64,000 bases of DNA, from assembly GCF_014161445.1 (NCBI RefSeq), contig NZ_JABBXA010000009.1, positions 186,001 through 250,000 on the forward strand. The letters run 5' to 3'. The translations under genes and the position numbers were made by a program. The notes beneath the pieces were generated by a model. The model was not told the DNA's origin and did not search any database. It worked only from the letters and a program-made list of their open reading frames with translations. This stretch comes from Microbispora sp. H13382. GTDB taxonomy: Bacteria > Actinomycetota > Actinomycetes > Streptosporangiales > Streptosporangiaceae. The number at the start of each line of letters is the position of its first letter. The first letter of the stretch is position 1. Shown here piece after piece: positions 47,749 through 56,851 of this stretch.

Positions 47749-48198
47749 ATGGCTTTGAACCGTGATTTCGTCGGGCGGACGTACGCGTCGTCCGCGCCCT
47801 ACGAGGTCAGCCGCGTGAAGATCAGCGAGTTCGCCACCGCGATCGGCGACTCCAACCCGATCTACCACGACAGGCAGGCCGCGGTGGCGGCCGGGCATCC
47901 GGACGTCGTCGCGCCGCCCACGTTCCCCATCGTGTTCAGCCTTCTCGGGACCGGTGACGCGCTCGCCGACCCCGAGCTCGGGCTCGACTTCTCGATGGTT
48001 GTGCACGGCGAGCAGCGGTTCGAGTACGAGAGGCCCATCCACGCGGGCGACGAGCTGGTGTGCGCCTCGACCATCGCGGAGATCCGCAGCGTCGGGCGCA
48101 ACGAGTTCCTGACCCTGCGCAGCGACGTCTCCACCACCTCCGGCGAGCTGGTCTGCCGGACCTACAACGTCATCGTGGAGCGGGGAGGGGCGGCCTGA
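47749..48198 (+). CDS. hadA: MaoC-like dehydratase subunit (HadA/FAS1-like N-terminal type)
   Basis: 149 aa hot-dog fold protein with VGRTYASSAPYEVSRVKISEFATAIGDSNPIYHD at the start, typical of the non-catalytic HadA subunit. In actinobacteria HadA pairs with HadB as a (3R)-hydroxyacyl-ACP dehydratase; here mycolate synthesis is not implied, since the locus is common outside mycolate producers. AAGGAG precedes the ATG. HadB starts one base after its stop. Confidence 0.88.
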   Translation: MALNRDFVGRTYASSAPYEVSRVKISEFATAIGDSNPIYHDRQAAVAAGHPDVVAPPTFPIVFSLLGTGDALADPELGLDFSMVVHGEQRFEYERPIHAGDELVCASTIAEIRSVGRNEFLTLRSDVSTTSGELVCRTYNVIVERGGAA

Positions 48199-48199
48199 C

Positions 48200-48628
48200 A
48201 TGGCGGCGACGGTCAAGTACGACGAGGTGGAGGCCGGCCAGCAGATCCCGGCCGTCGAATACCGGGTCCGCCGGGTGGACCTGGTGAGGTACGCCGGCGC
48301 CTCCGGCGACTTCAACCCCATCCACTGGAACGAGCGGTACGCGAAGGCGGTCGGCCTGCCCGACGTCATCGCGCACGGCATGTACACGATGGCCCAGGGC
48401 GGCCGGTTCGTGACGGACTGGGCGGGCGACCCCGGCGCGGTGGTGGAGTACGGCGTCCGCTTCTCGTCCATGGTCGTGGTGCCGGACGACGACAACGGCG
48501 CGACGATCACGATCAGCGGGATCGTCGAGGAGAAGCGCGAGGACAAGCGTGTCGTCGTCGCGCTGACCGCGAAGTCCGGCGACTCCCGCGTCCTGTCCAA
48601 GGCCCGTGCGGTGGTCCAGCTCTCCTGA
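48200..48628 (+). CDS. hadB: MaoC-like dehydratase catalytic subunit (HadB)
   Basis: 142 aa. The hydratase-2 motif is present: YAGASGDFNPIHWNERYAK contains the catalytic Asp and His, and HGMYTMAQGGRF follows. Starts with one base between it and hadA. Forms the active subunit of the hydroxyacyl dehydratase. Standard in all respects. Confidence 0.92.
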   Translation: MAATVKYDEVEAGQQIPAVEYRVRRVDLVRYAGASGDFNPIHWNERYAKAVGLPDVIAHGMYTMAQGGRFVTDWAGDPGAVVEYGVRFSSMVVVPDDDNGATITISGIVEEKREDKRVVVALTAKSGDSRVLSKARAVVQLS

Positions 48629-48669
48629 CCGGCCGATTGGCCGCGGTGGTGCTGGGTAGCGGTCGGATC

Positions 48670-48996
48670 GTGAGCGATCGAGACAACGCAGCGGACCGCA
48701 CCGGTGACGTCGCAGGCGTCGCCGCACAGACCCAGGACCCCGGCAAGGCGGGCGACGCCCACGGCGGCGGGCTGCCGCGGCCGCGGGCGGACAACGCCAG
48801 GCAGGCCGCCGAAGCCACGGGCCCCGAGATCGACGAGGTGGAGCAGGACGTCGCGCCCGGCGGGACGATCGAGACCGCGCTGACCCCTTCGGGTGAGGCG
48901 TCGGTGGTCGCCTCCCAGCTCCTGTGGGACGGCAGCTCGGCCACGTCGAGGATCGACGAGTCGATAGCCGAGGCGGAGCGCGAGGACCGCGGATAG
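48670..48996 (+). CDS. Small acidic, disordered conserved protein
   Basis: About 108 aa from GTG 48670; a TTG at 48637 would add 11 residues. Rich in Asp, Glu, Ala and Gly with no hydrophobic core until LTPSGEASVVASQLLWDGSS near the end. No family that I can name. It lies 41 bases after hadB and 40 before murB in the same direction and may be co-transcribed. Function unknown. Confidence 0.55.
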   Translation: MSDRDNAADRTGDVAGVAAQTQDPGKAGDAHGGGLPRPRADNARQAAEATGPEIDEVEQDVAPGGTIETALTPSGEASVVASQLLWDGSSATSRIDESIAEAEREDRG

Positions 48997-49036
48997 CTAT
49001 CCTGTTCGTCGGACGTTCCGGGGTGCGAGGAGACCG

Positions 49037-50086
49037 ATGGCTGACCGGCTGGCAGGGGTGCCGCTCGCCCCGTACACCACGTTGCGGACGGGCGGACCGG
49101 CCCGGGCGTTCACGCAGGCGGAGACGCAGGACGAGCTGGTCGCGACCGTGGCCGAGGCCGACCGCGCGGACGAGCCCGTGCTGGTGCTCGGCGGCGGCAG
49201 CAACCTCGTGGTGTCCGACGACGGGTTCGACGGGCTCGTGGTGCGTGTCGCCACGCGGGGCGTCCACGTGACGGCCGAGGACGGGCGCGCGCTGGTCACC
49301 GTGCAGGCGGGGGAGGACTGGGACGCCCTGGCCGCCCGTTGTGTGGCCGAGGGCTGGTCGGGGGTCGAGTGCCTGTCGGGCGTCCCCGGGCTGGTGGGAT
49401 CCACCCCGATCCAGAACGTCGGCGCGTACGGCCAGGACGTCTCGCAGACCGTCACCGGCGTCCGCGTGTACGACCGGACCACCGGCCAGGTGCGGGACCT
49501 CACGGCGGCCGAGTGCGGCTTCGCCTACCGGCACAGCGCGTTCAAGCAGGATCCCGGCCGGCACGTGGTGCTGGCCGTCACCTACGCCCTGGAGCGCTCG
49601 CCGCTGTCGGGGCCCGTGGCGTACCGGGAGCTGGCCGTCCGGCTCGGCGTGGAGATCGGCGAGCGGGTGCCGCTGTCCGACGCGCGCGAGGCGGTGCTGG
49701 GGCTGCGGCGGGGCAAGGGCATGGTCCTCGACCCCGGCGACCCGGACACGCGCAGCGCCGGGTCCTTCTTCACCAACCCCGTGCTCGGCCCGGACGAGGC
49801 GGCGGCCCTGGCGCTGCGGGCCCCCGGCCACCCGCGCTGGGACATGCCCGACGGCACGGTCAAGGTCCCGGCGGCGTGGCTGATCGAGAACGCCGGCTTC
49901 CCCAAGGGCTACGAGAAGGGACGGGCCCGCATCTCGACCAAGCACACGCTGGCCCTCACCAACCCGACCGGCGAGGCCGGCGCGGACGAACTGCTGGCGC
50001 TGGCCCGAGAGGTGCGCGACGGCGTGCACGAGAAGTTCGGGGTGTGGCTCGTCAACGAGCCCGTGCTGGTGGGAGTACGTCTTTAG
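49037..50086 (+). CDS. murB: UDP-N-acetylenolpyruvoylglucosamine reductase
   Basis: 349 aa FAD enzyme that reduces enolpyruvyl-UDP-GlcNAc to UDP-MurNAc, cytosolic step of peptidoglycan synthesis. FAD-binding PCMH segment: VLVLGGGSNLVVSDDGFDGLVV. The catalytic region SAGSFFTNPVL supplies the proton-donor Ser, and the C-terminal ENAGFPKGYEKGRARISTKHTLALTN is conserved in type I MurB. ATG at 49037. Followed by a riboswitch and a transporter gene. Confidence 0.94.
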   Translation: MADRLAGVPLAPYTTLRTGGPARAFTQAETQDELVATVAEADRADEPVLVLGGGSNLVVSDDGFDGLVVRVATRGVHVTAEDGRALVTVQAGEDWDALAARCVAEGWSGVECLSGVPGLVGSTPIQNVGAYGQDVSQTVTGVRVYDRTTGQVRDLTAAECGFAYRHSAFKQDPGRHVVLAVTYALERSPLSGPVAYRELAVRLGVEIGERVPLSDAREAVLGLRRGKGMVLDPGDPDTRSAGSFFTNPVLGPDEAAALALRAPGHPRWDMPDGTVKVPAAWLIENAGFPKGYEKGRARISTKHTLALTNPTGEAGADELLALAREVRDGVHEKFGVWLVNEPVLVGVRL

Positions 50087-50107
50087 CACGGTTAGACTGG
50101 GGCAACA

Positions 50108-50240
50108 CCGAAGGGGAGTAGTCCGAAATCCACTGATCGACACACTGGCGGTTCGTTCGCCCGGTCGTGGAGCCCTCGTGGCGGACGAGACCTTCGGCCC
50201 GACAGTCATGACCGCATGCTGCCGGGCCGAAGTCGTGCCC
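50108..50240 (+). ncRNA. Manganese (yybP-ykoY) riboswitch
   Basis: The hallmark AAGGGGAGTAG (50111-50121) begins the element. The second conserved loop, GACAGTCATGACCGC, follows at about 50201-50215 inside a 10-bp stem (CTTCGGCCCG/CGGGCCGAAG, 50192-50232). This is the layout of the Mn2+-sensing yybP-ykoY class, and it sits between murB and a GDT1/TMEM165-type Mn exporter, its usual target. A TAGACT hexamer at 50093-50098 may be the -10. Boundaries are approximate. Confidence 0.8.
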
Positions 50241-50305
50241 GAACTCCCCGGGTGTCGTACGGCGGCCCGGTCGCAAATCCCCCCGAAAGGGACGAAAGGC
50301 GACCC

Positions 50306-50875
50306 GTGCAAGCCCTCTGGATCTCCCTCGTCGTCATCTTCGTAGCCGAGCTGGGTGACAAGAGCCAGCTCATGGCCCTGACCTTCGCGACCCGGTTCAA
50401 GACGGGGCCGGTGCTGGCCGGCATCACCGCCGCCACCGCGCTCGTCCACCTCTTCAGCGTCGGCCTCGGCCGGCTCGTCGGCGACGCCCTCCCCACCACC
50501 GCCATCTCGATCATCGCCGGTATCGCGTTCCTCGCCTTCGCCGCCTGGACCCTGCGCGGCGACGAACTCACCGAGGAGGAGAAGGGCAAGGCGGCCAAGA
50601 CCACCCGCAACGCGTTCATCGCCGTCGCCGTGGCCTTCTTCCTCAGCGAGCTGGGCGACAAGACCATGCTCGCCACGATCACGCTGGCCACCCAGCACGG
50701 CTGGTTCGGCACGTGGGTCGGCTCCACCGTGGGCATGGTCGCCGCCGACGCACTGGCCATCCTGGTCGGCCGGTTCCTCGGCACCCGGCTGCCGGAGAAG
50801 TGGATCAAGTATGGCGCGGCCGCCGCGTTCGCCGTCTTCGGCGTGCTGCTGCTGATCGAGCCCCTGTTCGCCTAA
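50306..50875 (+). CDS. GDT1/TMEM165-family Mn2+ (Ca2+) exporter
   Basis: 189 aa with six or seven helices and the two inverted ExGDKS/T motifs that define the UPF0016 family: FVAELGDKSQLMALTFA and FLSELGDKTMLATITLA. These line the cation site. The GTG at 50306 is preceded by AAAGG. It is placed downstream of a manganese riboswitch, so it likely exports excess Mn2+. Its last four bases overlap the convergent LuxR gene. Confidence 0.92.
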   Translation: MQALWISLVVIFVAELGDKSQLMALTFATRFKTGPVLAGITAATALVHLFSVGLGRLVGDALPTTAISIIAGIAFLAFAAWTLRGDELTEEEKGKAAKTTRNAFIAVAVAFFLSELGDKTMLATITLATQHGWFGTWVGSTVGMVAADALAILVGRFLGTRLPEKWIKYGAAAAFAVFGVLLLIEPLFA

Positions 50876-53763
50876 TCGAGGAGCGACAGGCGGTGGGCCG
50901 CGGCGGCGGCCTCGCCCCGGGTCGACACTCCCAGCTTGGGCAGGATGTTCGACACGTGGACGCTGACGGTCTTGGCCGAGATGAACAGCTCGGCCGCGAT
51001 GTCCCGGTTGCTGCGCCCGGCCGCCACCAGGCGCAGCACCTCCAGCTCGCGGGGGGTCAGGTCGGCCTGCCGTACGGGTTCCGGCGGTGTGGGACCGGAC
51101 GGTGCGGGACGGGAGAGGGGGGCGCCGACGCGGCGGGCCAGCGTCTCGATCTGCGCGACCAGCGGGGTGGCGCCCAGCGCGGCCGCGAGCGGGCGGGCCT
51201 CGCGCAGACGCGCCGAGGCCCCGTCGCGGTCGCCGCTCGCGGCGGCGGCCATCGCTCCGTGCAGCAGCGCCTTGGCCCGGACGTACGGACGGCCCAGCCG
51301 CCGCCACGCCTCGGCCGCGGCGTCGAACTCACCCCGGTAGACCAGGCCGAACGCCTCGTTCACGGGCCCGTCGCCCAGGTTGACGGCCAGGCGGTCGCCC
51401 ATCTCCCGCACACGCGCCACCGGTTCGGGGGCGACCGGCGCCGCGGCGTCGCAGACGTACCGGACCGAGGCGAGCAGCCGGCCGGCGAGCATCGCCTTGC
51501 GCGACAGCGGCGGGTCGTCCAGCGCCGTCTCCAGGGCGGCCAGGGCCTGCAGCGGCTCGCCGCGCAGCAGGTGCCACGCGAGGACCAGGCGGGTGTTGTT
51601 CGTCCACTCCTGCGTCTGCTCGTCCCGGTGCGGGGAGAAGGCGCCGACCTCGGCGAGGATGTCCTGCGCCAGGTCCTCCTCGCCCCGCGCGATCGCGATG
51701 TCCGCCCGCACCCGCAGCATGTGCCACCGGTTGCGCAGGGTCGGTCCCATCGTCATGGACCGCTCGACGACCTCGACGGCCTCGTCCCAGCGGCCGAGCG
51801 ACTCCAGAGCCTCCGCCCGGTTGTTGGCGATGAACACCCCCTGGTGGCGGAACCTGCCGTACCGCCGGGCGAGCTTCTCGCCCTCCAGCGCGAGCGCCAC
51901 GGCCTCCTCGGAGCGGCCGAGGTTGTCGAGGGCGTCGACGTTGTTCGCCAGGGCGCGCAGGATGATGCGCGGCGAGTCGAGCCGGGTTCCGATGGCCAGG
52001 GCGCGCTCGTTCATGGCGAACGCCGTCTCCAGGTCGCCGTTGATCGAGTGTCCGAGCGCGAGATTGATCAGGAGGTCGGCCTCCTGGACCTCGTCGCCCG
52101 TCTCGCGGGCGATGCGCAACGCCTCCTGGGTGAGCGCGGTGCCCTCGACGATCTCGTCGGAGTTGATCAGTACCGTGCCGAGCCGGGTCAGCACGAGCGT
52201 GCGGATGTCACCGGGCAGCGGGACCAGTCGTTCCGCGCGCCGCAGCTCCTCCAGCCCGCCGGGCTTGCCCTTCTGCATCTTGATGTTCGCCATGCGGACC
52301 AGCAGCTCGGCCACCCGCTCCGGCGCGGTCCGCTCGTCCAGCTCGGCCAGGGCGCCGCGCACGTACTTGATGCCCTGCTCCATGTCGCCGCCGACGTACG
52401 CCGCCTCGGAGGCCCGCTCGAGCACGGTGCAGTGGTCGTGTCCGATCCGCTCGGCGGCGTCGGGGACCTTGTCCCACAGCGTCAGCACGCGGTCGAGCAG
52501 CTGGATCTGCTCGGTGTAGGCGAACGACTTGGCCGCCTTCTCCGCCGCTTCCCAGGCCGAGATCAGCGCCCACAGGTCGTCGCGGGCGGAGTACCAGTGG
52601 TGGGCGATCTCGATGGCCGCCCGGCCCGGGGGTACGAGGGTGCGGTCGCGGTCGATCTCCTCGGCGTACCGCGCGTGCATCCGCGCGTGCTCGCCGGGCA
52701 GCAATTCGTCGTGGACCGCCTCGCGGATCAGGGCGTGCCGGAACGCGTACGCCCCGCCGTCGGCCACCTGCAGCACGTTGGCCGCGATGGCCGGCCGCAG
52801 CGCGTTCTCCAGGTCCACGTCGGACACCCCGCTGACCGCCGCCAGCAGGTCGTGCCCGACGCGTACGCCGCCCGCGGCGGCGATCCGGAGCACCCGCTGG
52901 GTCTCCTCGGGCAGCCGCTCCACCGAGCCGATGATCAGGTCGTGCAGGGAGTCGGGGAACGAGCACTCGTCGCCGCAGTCGAGCAGCGCCTCCACGAACA
53001 GCGGGATGCCGCCGCTGCGCTCGAAGACCCGGTCCACCTTGGCGAACTCGGGCGTCACCCCGAGGATCCCCGCCATCTGCGCGGCGACCTCGTCCTGCGT
53101 GAAGCGGGGCAGGTCCACCCGGACCACGCCGTCGACCCGCCCCAGCTCGGCCAGCACCGGCCGCAGGGGATGGGTGCGGTGCAGCTCGTCCGAGCGGTAC
53201 GTCATGACCATCAGGACGGGAGCCGACTTGAGGTTGCGGCTGAGGAAGGCGATGAGGTCCCGGCTGGAGCGGTCGGCCCAGTGGACGTCCTCGATGACGA
53301 GCACCACCGGCCGCCGCTCGGCGAGGCGCTCCAGCAGGGCGAGGATCAGCTCGAACAGCCGGGCGCGGGCCGACTCGGTCTCCCCGTCGCCGCTCGGCTC
53401 GCCGAACTCGGGCAGTAGCCTCGCCAGGTCGCGGGCGGCGCCGTCGGGCAGCAGGCCCGCGACCTCGGCCGCGCCGGACTCCCGGACGAGCTGCCGCAGC
53501 GCGGCGGTGAACGGCGCGTACGCCAGGCCCTCGGCGGACAGTTCCACGCAGCCCCCGACGAGCACGTGGGCGCCGTCCTGCGCGGCCTGCTCGGCGAACC
53601 GGACGGCGAGGCGGGTCTTCCCCACGCCCGCCTCGCCGCCGATGAGCACCGCCGCGGTGGCCTGCTTGCGGGCCTGGTCGTAGGCCTCGCCCAGGGTCTC
53701 CAACTCCGCGCCCCGCCCGACGAAAACGGGGCTCACCGCCCGGCGTGTCATGTCGTCAAGCAT
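50872..53763 (-). CDS. LuxR-family regulator with AAA ATPase domain (MalT-like)
   Basis: 963 aa. AAA_16 ATPase at the N terminus (FVGRGAELETLGEAYDQA; Walker A GGEAGVGKTRLA near 45; Walker B VVLVIEDVHWADRSS). A long TPR-like region follows, then a LuxR HTH at the C terminus (LTPRELEVLRLVAAGRSNRDIAAELFISAKTVSVHVSNILPKLGV). ATG at 53763 with AAAGGGT upstream; the ORF is open to 53838 without family sequence. Ligand and targets unknown. Ends within the last codon of the GDT1 gene. Confidence 0.92.
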   Translation of the reverse strand: MLDDMTRRAVSPVFVGRGAELETLGEAYDQARKQATAAVLIGGEAGVGKTRLAVRFAEQAAQDGAHVLVGGCVELSAEGLAYAPFTAALRQLVRESGAAEVAGLLPDGAARDLARLLPEFGEPSGDGETESARARLFELILALLERLAERRPVVLVIEDVHWADRSSRDLIAFLSRNLKSAPVLMVMTYRSDELHRTHPLRPVLAELGRVDGVVRVDLPRFTQDEVAAQMAGILGVTPEFAKVDRVFERSGGIPLFVEALLDCGDECSFPDSLHDLIIGSVERLPEETQRVLRIAAAGGVRVGHDLLAAVSGVSDVDLENALRPAIAANVLQVADGGAYAFRHALIREAVHDELLPGEHARMHARYAEEIDRDRTLVPPGRAAIEIAHHWYSARDDLWALISAWEAAEKAAKSFAYTEQIQLLDRVLTLWDKVPDAAERIGHDHCTVLERASEAAYVGGDMEQGIKYVRGALAELDERTAPERVAELLVRMANIKMQKGKPGGLEELRRAERLVPLPGDIRTLVLTRLGTVLINSDEIVEGTALTQEALRIARETGDEVQEADLLINLALGHSINGDLETAFAMNERALAIGTRLDSPRIILRALANNVDALDNLGRSEEAVALALEGEKLARRYGRFRHQGVFIANNRAEALESLGRWDEAVEVVERSMTMGPTLRNRWHMLRVRADIAIARGEEDLAQDILAEVGAFSPHRDEQTQEWTNNTRLVLAWHLLRGEPLQALAALETALDDPPLSRKAMLAGRLLASVRYVCDAAAPVAPEPVARVREMGDRLAVNLGDGPVNEAFGLVYRGEFDAAAEAWRRLGRPYVRAKALLHGAMAAAASGDRDGASARLREARPLAAALGATPLVAQIETLARRVGAPLSRPAPSGPTPPEPVRQADLTPRELEVLRLVAAGRSNRDIAAELFISAKTVSVHVSNILPKLGVSTRGEAAAAAHRLSLLD

Positions 53764-53837
53764 GTCATGACCCTTTGAGTCGGTTCGCCTGGTTTTACGG
53801 TCAGATCTGACTGACTGGCGGGGCTCACGGCGGCTCA

Positions 53838-53873
53838 AAGGCCCGGCCGGGAGGGAGGGTCCGGCCGGGCCTT
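53838..53873 (-). terminator. Terminator between the 55-aa gene and the LuxR gene
   Basis: AAGGCCCGGCCGG (53838-53850) and CCGGCCGGGCCTT (53861-53873) form a perfect 13-bp stem with a purine-rich 10-base loop, and a TTTGAG follows on the minus strand. It ends transcripts of the small gene and insulates the LuxR gene. Confidence 0.7.
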
Positions 53874-53883
53874 CGTACGCGTC

Positions 53884-54051
53884 TCATGAGGTGCGGAGCT
53901 TGCCGAAGGCCGCACGCAGCCGGCGCTGGCCGGAGCGCTGCCGGCCCTTCAGAGCCGCCTGCGCCTCGCGGGCGCGCCGGTGGCCGGCGGCCTCCTCCTG
54001 AAGCTCGGCGGCACGGTTGATCATTACCTGGTACTGCAGTTCCGGACCCAT
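53884..54051 (-). CDS. Small basic protein, 55 aa
   Basis: 55 aa starting MGPELQYQVMINRAAELQEEAAGHRR, then an Arg/Ala-rich helix ending GKLRTS. GGAG is ten bases before the ATG at 54051; the longer open frame is not supported. Similar short, Arg-rich, single-helix proteins are common in actinomycetes with no known function. It has its own terminator, which favours a real gene. No gene is seen from 54052 to 54248. Confidence 0.6.
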   Translation of the reverse strand: MGPELQYQVMINRAAELQEEAAGHRRAREAQAALKGRQRSGQRRLRAAFGKLRTS

Positions 54052-54212
54052 CACTGCGTCTCCTTGTTCGGGTCTCTTTCCGTACTCCTCAAGGTTCGGT
54101 CTAAGGCGTGGTGCGGCACATCGGGCGGATGCCCTATCTCTGGCATGGGCCGGCGGCGTAGGACTTCTAAGGCGGGTAAGGCGAAGCCTTAGGAGCGCCG
54201 GAGTCCCCGGGT

Positions 54213-54242
54213 TTGGAATCAATCCGAGTGGTCGGGGATGCT
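54213..54242 (+). promoter_or_regulatory. Promoter of deoC, probably leaderless
   Basis: TTGGAA (54213-54218), an 18-base spacer and GATGCT (54237-54242). The GTG at 54249 lies seven bases after the -10 box, at the expected transcription start. No Shine-Dalgarno sequence is present. Confidence 0.5.
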
Positions 54243-54248
54243 GGTCCC

Positions 54249-55196
54249 GTGCCAACTATGACTACTCCGCTCGCGGAGGTCGCCTCCTCACCCTCGACGT
54301 TGCGGGCGTTCCTGCACGGCCTTCCCGGGGTCGACCGGGTCGGTGCGGACGCCCGGGCCGCGATGCTGGGCACGCGATCCATCAAGACGACCGCCAAGAA
54401 GCAGGCCATCGACTTGGCCATTCGGATGGTCGACCTCACCACCCTCGAAGGCGCGGACACCCACGGCAAGGTCAGGGCGATGTGCGCCAAGGCGGTGCGG
54501 CCCGACCCCGCCGACTCCTCCGTGCCGCCCGTCGCCGCTGTCTGCGTGTACCCCGACCTGGTCGCGACCGCCGTCGAGGCGCTGACCGGGTCGGGTGTGA
54601 AGGTGGCGTCCGTCGCCACGTCGTTCCCCAGCGGCCGGTCCTCGCTGGAGGTGAAGGTCGCCGAGACCCGCCTCGCCGTGGCCGCCGGAGCCGCCGAGAT
54701 CGACATGGTCATCGACCGCGGCGCGTTCCTCGCGGGCGACTACCTCAAGGTGTACGAGGAGATCGTCGCCACCAAGGAAGCCTGTGCCGACGCGCATCTG
54801 AAGGTGATCCTGGAGACCGGGGAGCTCGCGACGTACGACAACGTGCGGCGGGCCTCCTGGCTTGCGATGATCGCCGGAGCGGACTTCATCAAGACCTCGA
54901 CCGGCAAGGTGTCGCCGGCCGCGACCCTCCCGGTGACGCTCGTCATGCTGGAGGCCGTGCGCGACTTCCTCGCCGCGACCGGCCGCAAGGTGGGCGTGAA
55001 GCCCGCGGGCGGCATCCGCACCACCAAGGACGCGATCAAATACCTGGTGCTGGTCAACGAGACGGCCGGGCCGGACTGGCTGGACCCCGACTGGTTCCGC
55101 CTCGGCGCATCCTCGCTGCTGAACGACCTGCTCATGCAGCGGCAGAAGATGGCCACCGGCCGGTACGCCGGTCCCGACTACTTCACGCTGGACTGA
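54249..55196 (+). CDS. deoC: Deoxyribose-phosphate aldolase
   Basis: 315 aa TIM-barrel aldolase that splits deoxyribose-5-phosphate into glyceraldehyde-3-phosphate and acetaldehyde. The Schiff-base Lys is in GADFIKTSTGK, a catalytic Asp/Lys pair is suggested by AAEIDMVIDRGA and by GVKPAGGIRTTKDA. GTG 54249 at a leaderless promoter (MPTMTTP) is chosen over the ATG at 54258. It is followed 15 bases later by an aldehyde dehydrogenase gene, which may oxidise the acetaldehyde. Confidence 0.93.
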   Translation: MPTMTTPLAEVASSPSTLRAFLHGLPGVDRVGADARAAMLGTRSIKTTAKKQAIDLAIRMVDLTTLEGADTHGKVRAMCAKAVRPDPADSSVPPVAAVCVYPDLVATAVEALTGSGVKVASVATSFPSGRSSLEVKVAETRLAVAAGAAEIDMVIDRGAFLAGDYLKVYEEIVATKEACADAHLKVILETGELATYDNVRRASWLAMIAGADFIKTSTGKVSPAATLPVTLVMLEAVRDFLAATGRKVGVKPAGGIRTTKDAIKYLVLVNETAGPDWLDPDWFRLGASSLLNDLLMQRQKMATGRYAGPDYFTLD

Positions 55197-55211
55197 GGGC
55201 TGGACTGAGGC

Positions 55212-56639
55212 ATGTTCGAATACGCACCCGCGCCCGAGTCGCGGGACATCGTCGACATCCGGCCGTCGTACGGCCTGTTCATCAACGGCGAGTGGGTCGA
55301 GCCGCAGGGCGAGGATCGCCACAAGACCGTCAACCCGGCCACCGAGGAGGTGCTCGCGGAGGTCGCGTGGGCGGGGGAGGCCGACGTCGACCGCGCGGTC
55401 CAGGCCGCGGCCAAGGCGTTCCCCGTGTGGTCGGCCATGCCGGGCGCGGAGCGGGCCAAGTACCTGTTCCGGATCGCCCGGCTCATCCAGGAACGCTCGC
55501 GTGAGCTGGCCGTCCTGGAGACGCTCGACAACGGCAAGCCGATCAGGGAGTCCCGTGACGTGGACCTCCCGCTGGTCGCCGCCCACTTCTTCTACTACGC
55601 CGGCTGGGCCGACAAGCTCTCCTACGCGGGGTTCGGCCCCGATCCCCGTCCGCTGGGCGTGGCCGGGCAGGTCATCCCGTGGAACTTCCCGCTGCTCATG
55701 CTGGCCTGGAAGATCGCCCCCGCGCTGGCCTGCGGCAACACGGTCGTGCTCAAGCCGGCCGAGACCACGCCGCTGACCGCGCTGGCGTTCGCCGACATCT
55801 GCCGCCAGGCCGACCTGCCGCCGGGGGTCGTCAACATCGTCACCGGCGCCGGCGAGACGGGCGCCGCGCTCGTGAACCACCCCGGCGTGGACAAGGTCGC
55901 CTTCACGGGCTCGACCGAGGTCGGCCGCCTGATCGCCCGCGGCCTCGCGGGCACCCGCAAGAAGCTCACGCTGGAGCTCGGCGGCAAGGCCGCCAACATC
56001 GTGTTCGAGGACGCGCCGCTGGACCAGGCCGTCGAGGGCATCGTCAACGGGATCTTCTTCAACCAGGGTCACGTGTGCTGCGCCGGATCCCGGCTGCTGG
56101 TGCAGGAGTCGGTCGCGGCCGACCTGCTGGAGGCGCTCAAGCGGCGCCTCGGCACGCTGCGGCTCGGCGACCCGCTGGACAAGAACACCGACATCGGCGC
56201 GATCAACTCGGCCGAGCAGCTCGCCAAGATCCGCGAGTTGTCGGAGGCCGGGGAGGCCGAGGGCGCCGAACGGTGGTCGCCCGCCTGCCCGATCCCCGAC
56301 CGCGGCTACTGGTTCCCGCCCACGCTCTTCACCGGCGTGGCCCAGTCGCACCGCATCGCCCGGGAGGAGATCTTCGGGCCGGTGCTGTCGGTGCTGACCT
56401 TCCGCACTCCCGCCGAGGCGGTGGAGAAGGCCAACAACACGCCGTACGGGCTGTCGGCGGGCGTGTGGACCGAGAAGGGCTCGCTCATGCTGTGGATGGC
56501 GTCCCGGCTGCGGGCCGGCGTCGTCTGGTCCAACACGTTCAACCGGTTCGACCCCACGTCGCCGTTCGGCGGCTACAAGGAGTCGGGCTACGGTCGCGAG
56601 GGCGGGCGGCACGGTCTGGAGGGCTACCTTGCGGTGTGA
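55212..56639 (+). CDS. Aldehyde dehydrogenase family protein
   Basis: 475 aa, full length, with NAD-binding QVIPWNFPLLMLAWKIAPALA, the GSTEVG and LELGGKAANIVF motifs (catalytic Glu), and the catalytic Cys in NQGHVCCAGSR. The C-terminal EEIFGPVLSVLTF and SPFGGYKESGYGREGG are standard. Sits 15 bases after deoC, so it probably clears acetaldehyde or another aldehyde from nucleoside breakdown. Its substrate is inferred. Confidence 0.93.
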   Translation: MFEYAPAPESRDIVDIRPSYGLFINGEWVEPQGEDRHKTVNPATEEVLAEVAWAGEADVDRAVQAAAKAFPVWSAMPGAERAKYLFRIARLIQERSRELAVLETLDNGKPIRESRDVDLPLVAAHFFYYAGWADKLSYAGFGPDPRPLGVAGQVIPWNFPLLMLAWKIAPALACGNTVVLKPAETTPLTALAFADICRQADLPPGVVNIVTGAGETGAALVNHPGVDKVAFTGSTEVGRLIARGLAGTRKKLTLELGGKAANIVFEDAPLDQAVEGIVNGIFFNQGHVCCAGSRLLVQESVAADLLEALKRRLGTLRLGDPLDKNTDIGAINSAEQLAKIRELSEAGEAEGAERWSPACPIPDRGYWFPPTLFTGVAQSHRIAREEIFGPVLSVLTFRTPAEAVEKANNTPYGLSAGVWTEKGSLMLWMASRLRAGVVWSNTFNRFDPTSPFGGYKESGYGREGGRHGLEGYLAV

Positions 56640-56851
56640 TCATCCGACCGGGCGCCCGTCCGGCAGGTGCGACTCCGGGCGTCGTCGCCGTCTCGTCCGC
56701 CGGGTCCGCGCGGGGGCGGGCGAGGGCTTCTCCCGGGGCCGCCGCTCCGGCCGCTTCGCCGTACGGCACGGCTGGTTCGCCCACCGCGGCGGCGTGTGCC
56801 GGTGCGGCCAGACCTATCAGCCGGCCCGTCCACTGGAGATTGGAAGTTTCG

